Positions 1-9,283 of a stretch of DNA of 64,000 nucleotides are shown here, piece by piece. Source of the DNA: Lentzea sp. NBRC 105346 (GTDB lineage Bacteria > Actinomycetota > Actinomycetes > Mycobacteriales > Pseudonocardiaceae); NCBI RefSeq assembly GCF_030269605.1, contig NZ_BSTQ01000010.1, positions 62,001 through 126,000 on the forward strand, in the 5' to 3' direction. Numbering within the stretch: position 1 is the stretch's first letter; each line of letters begins with the position of its first letter. A model generated the notes under the pieces. It saw only the letters and a program-made list of their open reading frames with translations, was not told where the DNA came from and ran no database searches. A program made the translations under genes and the position numbers.

Positions 1-3000
1 TGCTCGGGCGTGAGCGTCGTTCCGCCCGGCTCGAACCGAACGCTGCCCAGCTCCGTCCGCGGCGAACTGTTGGTCGTCTTCGGGCTGAGGTCGAGGTTGA
101 TCGACGCGGTGTCGGTCTGTGCCTTGCCCGCTGTCGTGTTGATGTCGAGATCCGCCGCGGTGAACGGCGGGTTCGACCCGAAGATCGTTTCGAGCTTGCC
201 GTCGATCACGGTCTTGAGCGCGTCCGCGGTGTTGTTGGCGCGGTCGAGTGCCGTGGCGGGGCTGGCGCTGCTCTGCCCCTCGACCGTGACGGCAGGCAGC
301 CCGAGCCCGTGGTCGATGCCGATGACGGCGGCCTCGATCAGCTTGTTCGCCTGGCTGTCGATCGCGAAGTCGTTGACGTCGACCTCGGTGCCGTCGCCGT
401 CGAACGTGACGACCTTGGGCGCGAACTCGGGCGTCGGACGCGGCGCGGGCAAGGCCTGCGGGATGCCCCGGCTACCGGGCGCCGTGTTGGAGAGCCCACC
501 AGCGTTGGGGGCGGGGTTGACGCTGGTGGTGCTGCCCTGATTTGTGGTGCCTTGCTGCAGTTCGGCGAGCGACGTGGTCTTCGGGTTGTTGTCGAGCGCG
601 ACCAGAACCTCGTTGAGCTGGAAGGCGTTGCGCGGGGTGAGTCGTGCGCCGGGGTTGTACTCCCCGTCGGACATGAGCCCGTCGTCGAACTTCACCCGGC
701 CCTGGCCGCCCTTCCTGCCGTCGGGGTTGTTCGGCGTGGTCAGCGGCGGAGGCTTGAGGAACGGGGTGCCCGTCCCTTCGGCCTCGATGTACTCGTCGAA
801 GAGTCCGATCGGGTGGCCGACGAGCTCGTGCGCGAGTACGACCGCCTTGGCGTCGACCGGGATGTTCGCGACGTTGGCACGGACGTCGGAGTTCTTGGGG
901 TACAGGGTGATTGGGAGGAGCTGGGTGTCGGCGGCGCTGTCGACGAACTCGAGCACGACGTGGAGCTGGTTGCCGTTGGGCAGGCGGTAGCCCTTGTTGA
1001 AGTAGGCGTCGACCGCGGCCTTCGCGTCGGCCTTGAAGTCCGCGATGTCGGTGGGCGTGACCTTCGGATCCTGCGTGGGCACGAAGTGCTTGACCTTGAG
1101 CACCTCGACCGACACGTCGTCGTTGATCTTGAGTACGCCGTGGTCGAACCCGATGGGCGAGTAGGTGGAGGGCAGGTTGACGACCTGGTGCGGCTGACCC
1201 GGTCGCGGCCGGATGTCGGAGTCGTTGCGCGGGACCTGCAACTGGTTGGTGATGGTCGTCATCGGCAGGTTGTCGAGCAGGTGCTCGAACTGCTTGACGT
1301 CGACCTTGTCGGCCAGCGGCTCGAACCACGGCGCGGGCCGGTAGCCCGGCCGCGTGGGGTCGTCGAGCGCGTTGAGCCACGAGCGGTCGTCGAGGATCGA
1401 CTTGACCGGCGCGGGCGGCGGCGCGTCACCCGTGTACTCGGGCAGCATCACGTCCGAGTCGAGGTTGGAGTCCTTCGGCCTCCCGGTGTCGGCAGGCGGG
1501 ACGAACCCGTCGACGCGGTGCAGGTCGTAGTCGACGAACACGTTGGTGTCACTGGTTTTCGCGAACGGGTCGACCACGGGCTGGATGACGGGCGCGGGCG
1601 TCTGGCCGTCGAGCTGCCCCTCGATGGCGGAGTCGAGGTAGCCCGCAAGGATGTCGGCCTGCACCTTCGCGTCGGTGCTGGGTGCGCTGACGAAGACCGT
1701 GGGCGGCCGGTAGCCGAGGTTGTCGCGCTGGGCCGACACCTCGGCCAGGTCCTTGGCCAGGGTGTCGAGCTTCTTGGTGTTGGCGGGGACGAGCGGGTCG
1801 GCTCCGGGCGCGACGGTGTCGAGCGCGACCTCGGGCGTCTGCCCCTTGAAGATCGCGTCCAGCTTCGGCGAGATCGGGTCGGCCTGCGGCAGCGGCTGCG
1901 GCACCTGGGGTTCACGCAGCAGCGTGAGGTCGACCTGGCCGGGCATGCCGACGCCGTTGAGGTCGGCGCCGACGGCGACCATGGAGTCGGCCTTCAGCCG
2001 GCGGTCGGGCGGGAGGTTCTGCTGCAGGCTGTCCAGTTCCAGGTCCAGCAACGCCTTGACGGCGGCCTCGACGTGGCCCGCGTGGTGGGGACTGAGGGGG
2101 CCGGTGTTGGTGGCGCTGACGGCGATCGCGGGCATCGGCCGGTTGGCGCGCGCGTCCAGCAGCGCTTGCTTGGCCACCACCTTGACACCCGCCGCGATGT
2201 CACGGATCTGCTGGTTGTTCAGCCTGGTCTGCTGCGGCGCGAACACCACGCCGCCCAGCGGCTGCGGCACGACCGGCGGTTTGCCGTCGGACAGCTCGAA
2301 GTCGATCTGGCCGGGCGTACCCGCCGGGTCGATCCGGAAGTCGATCTCGACCAGGTCGCCGCTGCTGAGCTTGAGGTGCGGCGGCACGCCCTGCTGCCGC
2401 ATCCCCACCAGCGCGTCGATCTTCTTGACCACCGCGTCGGCCGCGAGACCCTGGTGCGTGATCGCCGTCTGGGCGTTCGGCCCGTGCGCGACGATCGTCA
2501 GCTTGGCCTTCGGCCCGCTGGCCATGAAGTTGGTGAACGCCTTCTGCACCGTCGCGGTCGCCGCGCCGGTGATGACCTGCGGAGCGCCCGGCGACACGGT
2601 GCCGTTGGGGTTGAAGGTGAAGGTGCCGGCGTTCACCGGCGGCTGTGCGGCCGCGACGGGTCCCGTGTTGCTGAGGTTGGAGCCGGGCACCGACCTCGTC
2701 GCGGGTGCGATCTTGGTGTTACCGAACAACGCCTTGGGCAGGTCCAGGAGCTTCTGCAGCAGTCCGGTGGAGGCGTCCTTGACCAGCACCTCGGAGCTCG
2801 CGTCCGGCTTGAGGTCGATGGCGACGTCGACGTCCGGCGTGCCGTTCTTGTTCGGGCTGCCGATGTTGAGGATCGGCCTGGCCGACTTGGGCAGGTCCTT
2901 CAGGATCTTGTCGAGCTTGAGGTCGAGGGCCGCCTTCGCGATCTTGACGGGTCCCGCCACGTCCTTGTTGAACCCGTTGAACTTGATCGCCGGCGGCATG

Positions 3001-6000
3001 GTGCCCGCCTCGGCGTTCGCGATCGCCGCGTCCGCGAGCTTGGCCGCGAGCGCGTCGAGCACGTCGTTTTGGTGCGGTTGAAGGAAAAGCTGCTTCTTGT
3101 TCAGGTCCAGCTCGACGTGTTCCGGCGCGGGCGTGACGGGTGGCCGCTGCTCCGGCGCGAACTTGATCTCGGTCTTGCCGGGTGTGCCGTTGGGCGCGAT
3201 GGCCGGCTCGAAGTCGACGAGGGTGTCGCCGGCCTGCGTCTCGATGTTGGTCTTCAGTGCGTCGACGACCGTGTCGATCTGCGCCTTCGCGTCCGGCCCG
3301 CGGCCTTCGACGACGACGGTCGGCTTGTCCAGGCCCGCGTTCGACGACGCGGCGCCGTGGTCGACGATGTCCGTCGCGACCGTGTCGATGTGTTGCTGCT
3401 GTTCGGGTGAAAGCGTGGTCTGTCCCGGTGGGAACCGCACCTCGCCGAGCGGCTTCGGCGGCGCGTAGATCTGCGGGTCGAGCTGGACGCTGATCGTCGC
3501 GGTGTCGGCCTGGGTGTTGCCCGCTGTCGTCTTGATGTCGAGATCCGCCGCCGTGAACGGCGGGTTCGGCCCGAAGATCTTCTCCAGCTTGAGGTCGATC
3601 ACCGTCTTGAGGGCGTCCGCGGTGTTGTTCGCCCGGTCGAGTGCCGTCCCGAACTTGCCGCTGCTCTGGCCTTCGATCGTGGCGGACGGCAGGTCCTCGT
3701 TGACGATCGCGGCTTCGATCAGCTTGTTCGCGAGGTTGTTGATCGCGAAGTCGTTGATGTCGACGCCCGTGTTGGTTCCGTTGAACGTCACGACCTTCGG
3801 GTCCACCGGCAGCTTCGGTGCCGGTCCGCCGTCGGACAGCTCGAAGTCGACCTGACCGGCCGGCCCGTCGTTGCGCACGTCGATCTCGACGACGTCATCC
3901 AGCGCGACACCCTGCAGCCCCACCAGCTCGGCGATCTTCTTCGTCACCGCGTCGACGGCGCCGCTGTTCTGGACGCCGGTGACAACGGTCAGCTTCGCCT
4001 TAGGCCCACCGTTCAGAACGCTGTGGAACGCCTTGTTCACCGCCGCGTTCGCCGCGTTGTCGAATACCGCCGGTGCGTTGACCGGGACGGTGCCGTCCGG
4101 GTTGAACTTGAAGCCGCCGGGCTTCGTCTCGGGTTTCGGCAGCAGGTTCTTGAGGATCTGCAGCGGCCCGGTCGCCACATCCTTGACCAGCACCGGCGCC
4201 GCCGCATCCGGCTCGAGGTCGATCGCGATGTCGGCGCTCAACGTGCCGTGCTGGTGCGGGCTGCCGATGTTGAGCACCGGCTTCGCCGCCTTGGGCAGCT
4301 TGACGCCCTGCTCCTTCAACTTCTGGTCGATCATGAAGTTGAGCGTCGCCTTGGCGATCTTCACCGGCCGTGCCGCGTCGCCGTTGAACCCGTTGAACTT
4401 GATCGCCGGCGGCATGCCTCCGTTCTCCGCGTTCGCGATGGCCGCGTCCGCGAGCTTGCTGGCCAGCGCGTCGAGCTCCTTGAGCTGGTGCGGCTGCAGG
4501 AAGATCTGGTTCTTGTTGAGGCCCAGTTCGACGTGATCGGGTGCCGGGGTTACCGGGGGCCTCGGCGGCTTGTTCTCCTTGCCCTTCTTGCCCTTCTTGG
4601 TTTCCGTGTCGTTGCCGGGGGGCGGGGTCAGGCTGTCGGTCCGCGTCGGGGGGACGATGACCGCCGGGGTGTCGGGGGTCGGGCCGGTGGGCGCCGGAGT
4701 GTTGGTCGGCGGAGTGTCGGTTGCGGGGCTCTTGGTGGCAGGGGTGTTGGCCGCTGGGGTGTTGGCCGCTGGGCTCTTGGTTGCTGGGGTGTTGGCCGCA
4801 GGGTTGCTGGTCGCCGGTGTGTTGGTGGCAGGGCTCTTGGTGATCGGTGTGTTGGTGGTCGGCGTGTTGGTGGTCGGCGTGTTGGTGGTCGGCGTGTTGG
4901 CCGCAGGGCTCTTGGTCGCAGGGTTGGTGGCGACAGGGTTGTTGGCCGCAGGGCTGTTCGTGATCGGTGTGTTGGCCGCGGGGCTCTTGGTAGCCGGGGT
5001 GCTGGTCGCCGGGCTGTTGGTAGCCGGGGTGTTGGCCGGACCGTTGCCGGGGCGTGGCGGCGTGGCAGCCACTGGGTTCGCGCCGGCATTCGGGGTGACG
5101 GGCCCCGGTTGCTGAGGGCGCGGCGTGTTGGCGGCGGGCTGCTGGGCGGTGGGCGCGTTGACGCCCGACGGCTTCGAGCCCGGCACATTCGCACCCGGCT
5201 GCTGCACACCCGGCGCATTGATCCCCGACGGCTTCGAGCTCGGCGAGTTGATGCCGGACTGCTGGGGGTTGGGTTGCCGGCCGCCGGGCGCGTTGGCCGC
5301 CGGTTGCTGGATGCCGGGCGCGTTGGAGCTCGGCGTCGGGTTGGCGGCCGTGGGCGTGATCGGACCGGCGTTCGGCTTCGTAGGAGTGGTGTTGGGAGCA
5401 GCCGGCCCCTTCTGCTGCGATGGCGCGGCGTTGGCCGGCTGCGCGTTGCCGGAGCCGGGAGCGGTCTGGGTGGGCGCAGGCGTTGGCCGCGCGCCGGGGT
5501 TGGCGTTGCCCAGTGCCGGGTTCACGCCAGGCTTGGGCGCTGCGGGGGTTGACGGCGTCGCGCCGCCCTTGCCACCAGAGGCGGGAGGCGTCGTGCCACC
5601 AGTGACCGGAGGAGTAGCCGTACCACCCTTGCCGCCAGTGGCCGGAGGCGTCGTACCACCAGTGACCGGAGGAGTAGCCGTACCACCCTTGCCGCCAGTG
5701 GCCGGAGGCGTCGTACCACCAGTGACCGGAGGAGTAGCCGTACCACCCTTGCCACCGGTGGCCGGAGGCGTCGTACCACCAGTGACCGGAGGAGTAGCCG
5801 TACCACCCTTGCCGCCAGTGGCCGGAGGCGTCACACCACCCTTACCACCAGCAGCCGGAGGCGTCGTACCGCCGGTGGCCGGAGGAGTAGCCGTACCACC
5901 CTTGCCGCCGGCCGCCGGAGGCGTCACACCACCCTTACCACCAGCAGCCGGAGGCGTCGCGCCACCAGTGGCCGGAGGAGTGGCGGTGCCACCGGGGTTC

Positions 6001-6845
6001 AACCGGTTGCCGATCGATCCCGCACCCGTGCCACCCGGACGGCCACCCGCGGGACCTGCACCCGTCGGCGCCGCGCCCGTACCACCCTTGGAACCCTGCA
6101 CCGGCGTGACGGCGGGGCCACCAGCGGGACCAGCACCCTTGGGCCCAGCCCCAGTGCCACCACCCTTAGACCCCTGCACCGGCGCAACAGCCGGACCACC
6201 AACAGGCCCAGCACCCTTAGGCCCAGCCCCAGCGCCACCACCCTTAGACCCCTGCACCGGCGCAACAGCCGGACCACCAACAGGCCCAGCACCCTTAGGC
6301 CCAGCCCCAGCGCCACCACCCTTAGACCCCTGCACCGGCGCAACAGCCGGACCACCAGCAGGACCAGCACCCTTGGGCCCAGCCCCACCCCCACCCTTGA
6401 TGTCCTGAACGGGCGCAACAGCCGGCCCAGCAGGCGCGGTGGTCTTGGGCAAAGGCGCGTTGACACCGTTGGCGCCCTTGGCGTTGGTACTCGGGTCGAA
6501 CTTGTTGAAGACGTCCTTCTGGGCCTGCTCGTTGGTCTTGAACGTCTCCTGGGTCTGCTTGATCTTCGCGTCGACCTTGTCGAGGACGTCGCTCGCCTTG
6601 GCGACGCCGTCGGTGACGTTGGTGTTGAGGTTGTTCAACGGGCCGACGAAGGGTGATCCGATCGGCCCCAGCGCGTTGCCGGAGAGGCGGACGTTGCTGA
6701 GGCTCGATCCGATCTGGGTCAGCCGTTCACGGAACCCCTGCGCGGCCTTCGACTGGCCTTCGAGGGTGCTGTCCTCGACCTGGAACCCGCTCCCGCTGCT
6801 GCCGGAGGGGCTGGAACCAGAGTTGGGGTTGACGTTCACGGCCAT
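1..6845 (-). CDS. Giant repetitive T7SS-linked protein with duplicated OmpA-like modules (3' end outside window)
   Basis: The frame is open from ATG 6845 (AGGAG about 10 bases upstream) to the window edge, giving more than 2,280 residues. Residues 1-130 are helical like type VII secretion substrates. Residues 140-260 repeat a 26-residue Gly/Pro unit, 285-420 a 20-residue GGKGGTATPP-type unit, 422-575 are Pro/Gln/Ala-rich and 595-722 repeat NTPATKSPAA-like blocks, followed by a KKGKKGK patch near 754. From about 765 onward come repeated alpha/beta modules resembling OmpA/MotB folds. The module near 766-880 recurs near 1234-1344, and the one near 1012-1150 recurs near 2143-2281. Residues 2006-2019 read HELVGHPIGLFDEY. 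It is the last visible gene of an operon with PPE-, EspG- and WXG-like proteins, so export is inferred. The fold assignment is by eye. The C-terminus, where a toxin or anchor could lie, is not visible. Confidence 0.85.
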   Translation of the reverse strand, partial: MAVNVNPNSGSSPSGSSGSGFQVEDSTLEGQSKAAQGFRERLTQIGSSLSNVRLSGNALGPIGSPFVGPLNNLNTNVTDGVAKASDVLDKVDAKIKQTQETFKTNEQAQKDVFNKFDPSTNAKGANGVNAPLPKTTAPAGPAVAPVQDIKGGGGAGPKGAGPAGGPAVAPVQGSKGGGAGAGPKGAGPVGGPAVAPVQGSKGGGAGAGPKGAGPVGGPAVAPVQGSKGGGTGAGPKGAGPAGGPAVTPVQGSKGGTGAAPTGAGPAGGRPGGTGAGSIGNRLNPGGTATPPATGGATPPAAGGKGGVTPPAAGGKGGTATPPATGGTTPPAAGGKGGVTPPATGGKGGTATPPVTGGTTPPATGGKGGTATPPVTGGTTPPATGGKGGTATPPVTGGTTPPATGGKGGTATPPVTGGTTPPASGGKGGATPSTPAAPKPGVNPALGNANPGARPTPAPTQTAPGSGNAQPANAAPSQQKGPAAPNTTPTKPNAGPITPTAANPTPSSNAPGIQQPAANAPGGRQPNPQQSGINSPSSKPSGINAPGVQQPGANVPGSKPSGVNAPTAQQPAANTPRPQQPGPVTPNAGANPVAATPPRPGNGPANTPATNSPATSTPATKSPAANTPITNSPAANNPVATNPATKSPAANTPTTNTPTTNTPTTNTPITKSPATNTPATSNPAANTPATKSPAANTPAANTPATKSPATDTPPTNTPAPTGPTPDTPAVIVPPTRTDSLTPPPGNDTETKKGKKGKENKPPRPPVTPAPDHVELGLNKNQIFLQPHQLKELDALASKLADAAIANAENGGMPPAIKFNGFNGDAARPVKIAKATLNFMIDQKLKEQGVKLPKAAKPVLNIGSPHQHGTLSADIAIDLEPDAAAPVLVKDVATGPLQILKNLLPKPETKPGGFKFNPDGTVPVNAPAVFDNAANAAVNKAFHSVLNGGPKAKLTVVTGVQNSGAVDAVTKKIAELVGLQGVALDDVVEIDVRNDGPAGQVDFELSDGGPAPKLPVDPKVVTFNGTNTGVDINDFAINNLANKLIEAAIVNEDLPSATIEGQSSGKFGTALDRANNTADALKTVIDLKLEKIFGPNPPFTAADLDIKTTAGNTQADTATISVQLDPQIYAPPKPLGEVRFPPGQTTLSPEQQQHIDTVATDIVDHGAASSNAGLDKPTVVVEGRGPDAKAQIDTVVDALKTNIETQAGDTLVDFEPAIAPNGTPGKTEIKFAPEQRPPVTPAPEHVELDLNKKQLFLQPHQNDVLDALAAKLADAAIANAEAGTMPPAIKFNGFNKDVAGPVKIAKAALDLKLDKILKDLPKSARPILNIGSPNKNGTPDVDVAIDLKPDASSEVLVKDASTGLLQKLLDLPKALFGNTKIAPATRSVPGSNLSNTGPVAAAQPPVNAGTFTFNPNGTVSPGAPQVITGAATATVQKAFTNFMASGPKAKLTIVAHGPNAQTAITHQGLAADAVVKKIDALVGMRQQGVPPHLKLSSGDLVEIDFRIDPAGTPGQIDFELSDGKPPVVPQPLGGVVFAPQQTRLNNQQIRDIAAGVKVVAKQALLDARANRPMPAIAVSATNTGPLSPHHAGHVEAAVKALLDLELDSLQQNLPPDRRLKADSMVAVGADLNGVGMPGQVDLTLLREPQVPQPLPQADPISPKLDAIFKGQTPEVALDTVAPGADPLVPANTKKLDTLAKDLAEVSAQRDNLGYRPPTVFVSAPSTDAKVQADILAGYLDSAIEGQLDGQTPAPVIQPVVDPFAKTSDTNVFVDYDLHRVDGFVPPADTGRPKDSNLDSDVMLPEYTGDAPPPAPVKSILDDRSWLNALDDPTRPGYRPAPWFEPLADKVDVKQFEHLLDNLPMTTITNQLQVPRNDSDIRPRPGQPHQVVNLPSTYSPIGFDHGVLKINDDVSVEVLKVKHFVPTQDPKVTPTDIADFKADAKAAVDAYFNKGYRLPNGNQLHVVLEFVDSAADTQLLPITLYPKNSDVRANVANIPVDAKAVVLAHELVGHPIGLFDEYIEAEGTGTPFLKPPPLTTPNNPDGRKGGQGRVKFDDGLMSDGEYNPGARLTPRNAFQLNEVLVALDNNPKTTSLAELQQGTTNQGSTTSVNPAPNAGGLSNTAPGSRGIPQALPAPRPTPEFAPKVVTFDGDGTEVDVNDFAIDSQANKLIEAAVIGIDHGLGLPAVTVEGQSSASPATALDRANNTADALKTVIDGKLETIFGSNPPFTAADLDINTTAGKAQTDTASINLDLSPKTTNSSPRTELGSVRFEPGGTTLTPE
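5583..5990. repeat. 60-bp tandem repeats coding a Gly/Thr/Pro linker
   Basis: Four near-identical 60-bp units (5581-5820) are followed by diverged partial units to about 5990. In the minus-strand gene each unit encodes about 20 residues of the type GGKGGTATPPVTGGTTPPAT. The multiple of three keeps the frame open. A unit-number change would only lengthen or shorten the linker. Confidence 0.9.
6110..6420. repeat. 78-bp tandem repeats coding a Gly/Ala/Pro linker
   Basis: About four 78-bp copies, recognisable by the recurring CCCTTAGACCCCTGCACC core about 78 bases apart, encode 26-residue units containing GGPAVAPVQGSKGGG. They lie just after the helical N-terminus of the giant protein. Near identity between copies indicates recent expansion or homogenisation. 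Confidence 0.88.
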
Positions 6846-6871
6846 GGCGGAGGTCTCCTATGTAGACGGAG

Positions 6872-8722
6872 TCAGAGAGCTTGCGGCGTGCCCGAGTCCT
6901 CCTTCACGAGACCGTCGTCCTCCGGCTTGCCCTCGGCCTTGTTGTTGGCCTGCTCGTACTTGTCGCTGGCTTCCTTGTAGGTGTTGTACGAGGCTTCGGC
7001 CTGCTCGCCGGACGCCTTGGCCTTCTCGCCCGCGGCCTTGGCGCTCTCGTTCGCCTTCTGCGCTTCGTCGTTGGCCTTCTCGGCGGCGGCGATGTCCTTC
7101 TTGTCGCCGGTCTCCATGGCCTTGGCACTGGCTTCGGCGGCCGCGGCGTTCTTGTGGGCCGCGTCCACGTTCGCCGACTCGAGTGCGGCCTGGTCGTTGC
7201 GGGCCGCCTCGTTCTTCGTGTCCATGTCCGCCTGAGCATCCTTGGAGGCCTTGTAGGTCTCCTTCTGCTCGTCGTTCATGTCCTCTTCCTTGGGCGCGTA
7301 CTTCTCCTGGAAGTCGTCGCTGGCCTGCTTGGCCTCGTTCGTCGCGGCCGTGGACTCGTCGAGCTGCTGCTTGCTGTTGTCGGCGGCGGTGGCGACGTCC
7401 TGCTGTTCCTTCGCGAAGTCCTGCTGTGCCTTTACGAGCTCGTCGCGGTCGGCCTCCGCCTGGTCCTTGGCCTGGTAGAAGTCGTCCTTGGCCTGCTCGT
7501 ACTTTTCCTTCGCCTTGTCGAACGCCTCCTTGTCGCCGCTCTTGGCGGCGGCTTCCAGCTCCTTGCCCGCCTTCTCGACGTCGTCGGCGGCGTCCTGCGC
7601 CTTGTTGGCGGACTCCTCGGCCTTCTTGCCCTTGTTCTCGACGTTGTCGGCGGCAGCCTTGGCCTCGTCGGCCTGCTTCGCCTCCTCGTCCTTGGCGGCC
7701 TTGTAGTCGTCCTGCTCCTTCTTGGCGACGTCGCTCTTGTCCTTGACCTTGTCGGCCTCGCCCTTGATCTCGTCCTTCTTCGCGTCGTTCTTCGCGTCGT
7801 CGTCGAGCGCCTTGTCCGTGTTCTCGTCGACGTCCTTGACCGCGCCGTACCCGGCGTAGCCGATTTCGCCGACGTCGGCGGCGTTCTCGAACCGCTCCCA
7901 GCCCTTCGCCAGCATCTTCAGGGCCTCCTCGAGCTTCGGCACCATCGCGCCGAGCTTGCGCAGCGCGTTGACGATCTTCGAGAGGCGGGAGGTCAGCTTG
8001 CCGACGAAAGCGGCGATCTGGGCGGTCGCCTTCCCGACGAGGACGGGTGCGGCAAGGCCCAGCGTGAGGACGAGGGCGGCGGCCGCCTCGATGAGGAACG
8101 CGATCAGACCGCCGATGAAGGTCGCGATCATGTCGCGGATGATGTCCCGGCCGATCTGGATGATCACGGCGACGACGGCGATGACCTTGGCCTTCGTGTC
8201 GGCCGCGGACGCCATCTTGTCGAGCTCGACGCTGAGCTGCTCCATGCTCGCGCGGTAGGCGTCGGAGGAGTCACCCTCCCAGCCCGTGAAGGCGGCCATC
8301 TGCTTCTGATGATCCGCCGACAGCACCCGGAGCTCGGCCGCGTGCGCCTTGGTGTCCTCGGAGTTCTGCCTGATCTCGTCGGGGTCACCGGTGATGGCGT
8401 CCAGCGCCTCCTTCAACGGGTCGACGTGCTCCAGCAGCCAGCCGACACCGGCACCGAGGATCTGGGCGAACGGGTCGGCCACCAGCTCGACCACCGAGGA
8501 GACCGCGCCGATCGTGTCGAACGCGACGCCGATCGCGTACTCGGTCTGCGACTCCGCGTCCTCGTTGATCGACGTGATCATGCCGTCGAAGGCCTCGATG
8601 AACAGGGTGCCCTTGTACTTGTTCTCCTCGGTGACGTTGACACCGGGCAACGTCGAGGTGTTCGTCTGGTCCGGGTTGGCCGGCGCCTTGATCTGGCCAT
8701 CGGTGTTGACTGGAGCGGACAT
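6872..8722 (-). CDS. WXG100-superfamily-like protein with membrane segment and long coiled coil
   Basis: 616 residues; ATG 8722 follows AAGGA. Residues 140-160 contain GWEGDSSDAY, which matches the WxG turn between two helices in type VII secretion proteins. It is followed by a hydrophobic stretch (about 185-250) long enough for one or two membrane helices or a buried hairpin. Residues about 310-600 are almost pure Ala/Lys/Asp/Glu with heptad-like spacing, that is, a long charged coiled coil. The gene lies 26 bases upstream of the giant repeat protein and 30 bases after the YbaB-like gene, so all three are probably co-transcribed. A role as secreted partner or scaffold for the giant protein is inferred. 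It is much longer than a standard WXG100 protein (about 100 residues). Confidence 0.8.
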   Translation of the reverse strand: MSAPVNTDGQIKAPANPDQTNTSTLPGVNVTEENKYKGTLFIEAFDGMITSINEDAESQTEYAIGVAFDTIGAVSSVVELVADPFAQILGAGVGWLLEHVDPLKEALDAITGDPDEIRQNSEDTKAHAAELRVLSADHQKQMAAFTGWEGDSSDAYRASMEQLSVELDKMASAADTKAKVIAVVAVIIQIGRDIIRDMIATFIGGLIAFLIEAAAALVLTLGLAAPVLVGKATAQIAAFVGKLTSRLSKIVNALRKLGAMVPKLEEALKMLAKGWERFENAADVGEIGYAGYGAVKDVDENTDKALDDDAKNDAKKDEIKGEADKVKDKSDVAKKEQDDYKAAKDEEAKQADEAKAAADNVENKGKKAEESANKAQDAADDVEKAGKELEAAAKSGDKEAFDKAKEKYEQAKDDFYQAKDQAEADRDELVKAQQDFAKEQQDVATAADNSKQQLDESTAATNEAKQASDDFQEKYAPKEEDMNDEQKETYKASKDAQADMDTKNEAARNDQAALESANVDAAHKNAAAAEASAKAMETGDKKDIAAAEKANDEAQKANESAKAAGEKAKASGEQAEASYNTYKEASDKYEQANNKAEGKPEDDGLVKEDSGTPQAL

Positions 8723-8752
8723 CGCGGGTTCCTTAGCGAGTGAGGGGCGGGA

Positions 8753-9262
8753 TCACCAGGGACGGTCGGCCGGGTCGTCTTCCTCCGCGGCCGCCGGACG
8801 TGGCCGCCGGACGGGTGCCGCGGCGGGCGCGGGACGGCGGGCGGCGCGGACGGGTTCCGGCTCCGGCTCGAACTCGACCGGCTGCCAGCCCTGCGGGGTC
8901 TCGCCCTCTTCCTCGTCGAGCTCGTACGGGTTGAGACCGCGGATGAGCTCCAGCGACTCCTCCGCGTCCGGGAAGTGCTGCTGGAAGGTCGCCATGACGT
9001 CACGCGAGAGGTCCTGCATCGCCCGGTGGAACGTCTGCATGATCAGCGTGCCCAGCTGGGTGTGCCCGAGCTCGCAGGCGCGGTGGCCCAGCTTGATCTC
9101 GTCCAGCCCGCCGTTGGGGTTCACCGTGATCGTGACGGCACCGTTGGCGCTGGTCGCCGTCGCCTTCTTCCCGGAAAGCTCGGCGGTCATGGCCTCGGAC
9201 TTGCGCTTGAGCTCCTCGGCCCTGGCGTTCATGTCCGCGATCCACTGCTCCGGATCCTGCAT
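8753..9262 (-). CDS. YbaB/EbfC-family protein
   Basis: 169 residues from ATG 9262, chosen because AAGGAG lies six bases upstream. A GTG at 9280 is in frame but overlaps that ribosome site. The N-terminal helix (DPEQWIADMNARAEELKRKS) and the central beta segment (GAVTITVNPNGGLDEIKL) are typical of the YbaB family, whose members are small dimeric nucleoid-associated proteins. The C-terminal third is a disordered Pro/Arg/Glu tail. In mycobacterial ESX-1 the YbaB-like protein EspL is encoded among secretion genes and stabilises substrates, so a chaperone or regulatory role in this PPE/EspG operon is a reasonable inference. DNA binding is not shown here. Confidence 0.85.
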   Translation of the reverse strand: MQDPEQWIADMNARAEELKRKSEAMTAELSGKKATATSANGAVTITVNPNGGLDEIKLGHRACELGHTQLGTLIMQTFHRAMQDLSRDVMATFQQHFPDAEESLELIRGLNPYELDEEEGETPQGWQPVEFEPEPEPVRAARRPAPAAAPVRRPRPAAAEEDDPADRPW

Positions 9263-9283
9263 CTGGCTCTCCTTGTTCACAGA

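Noticed and set aside
309-3410. 1,033-codon plus-strand open frame, with others at 3.5-7.7 kb
   Set aside because: They are shadows of the minus-strand giant gene. Their Arg/Val/Gly-rich translations have no family resemblance, and the minus frame carries repeats, modules and a ribosome site.
5581-6420. Possible CRISPR array
   Set aside because: The repeats are contiguous, have no unique spacers and are multiples of three inside an open coding frame.
6881-8743. 620-codon plus-strand frame
   Set aside because: It is an antisense shadow of the WXG/coiled-coil gene. The Leu/Val-rich pattern comes from reading Glu/Lys/Ala codons backwards.
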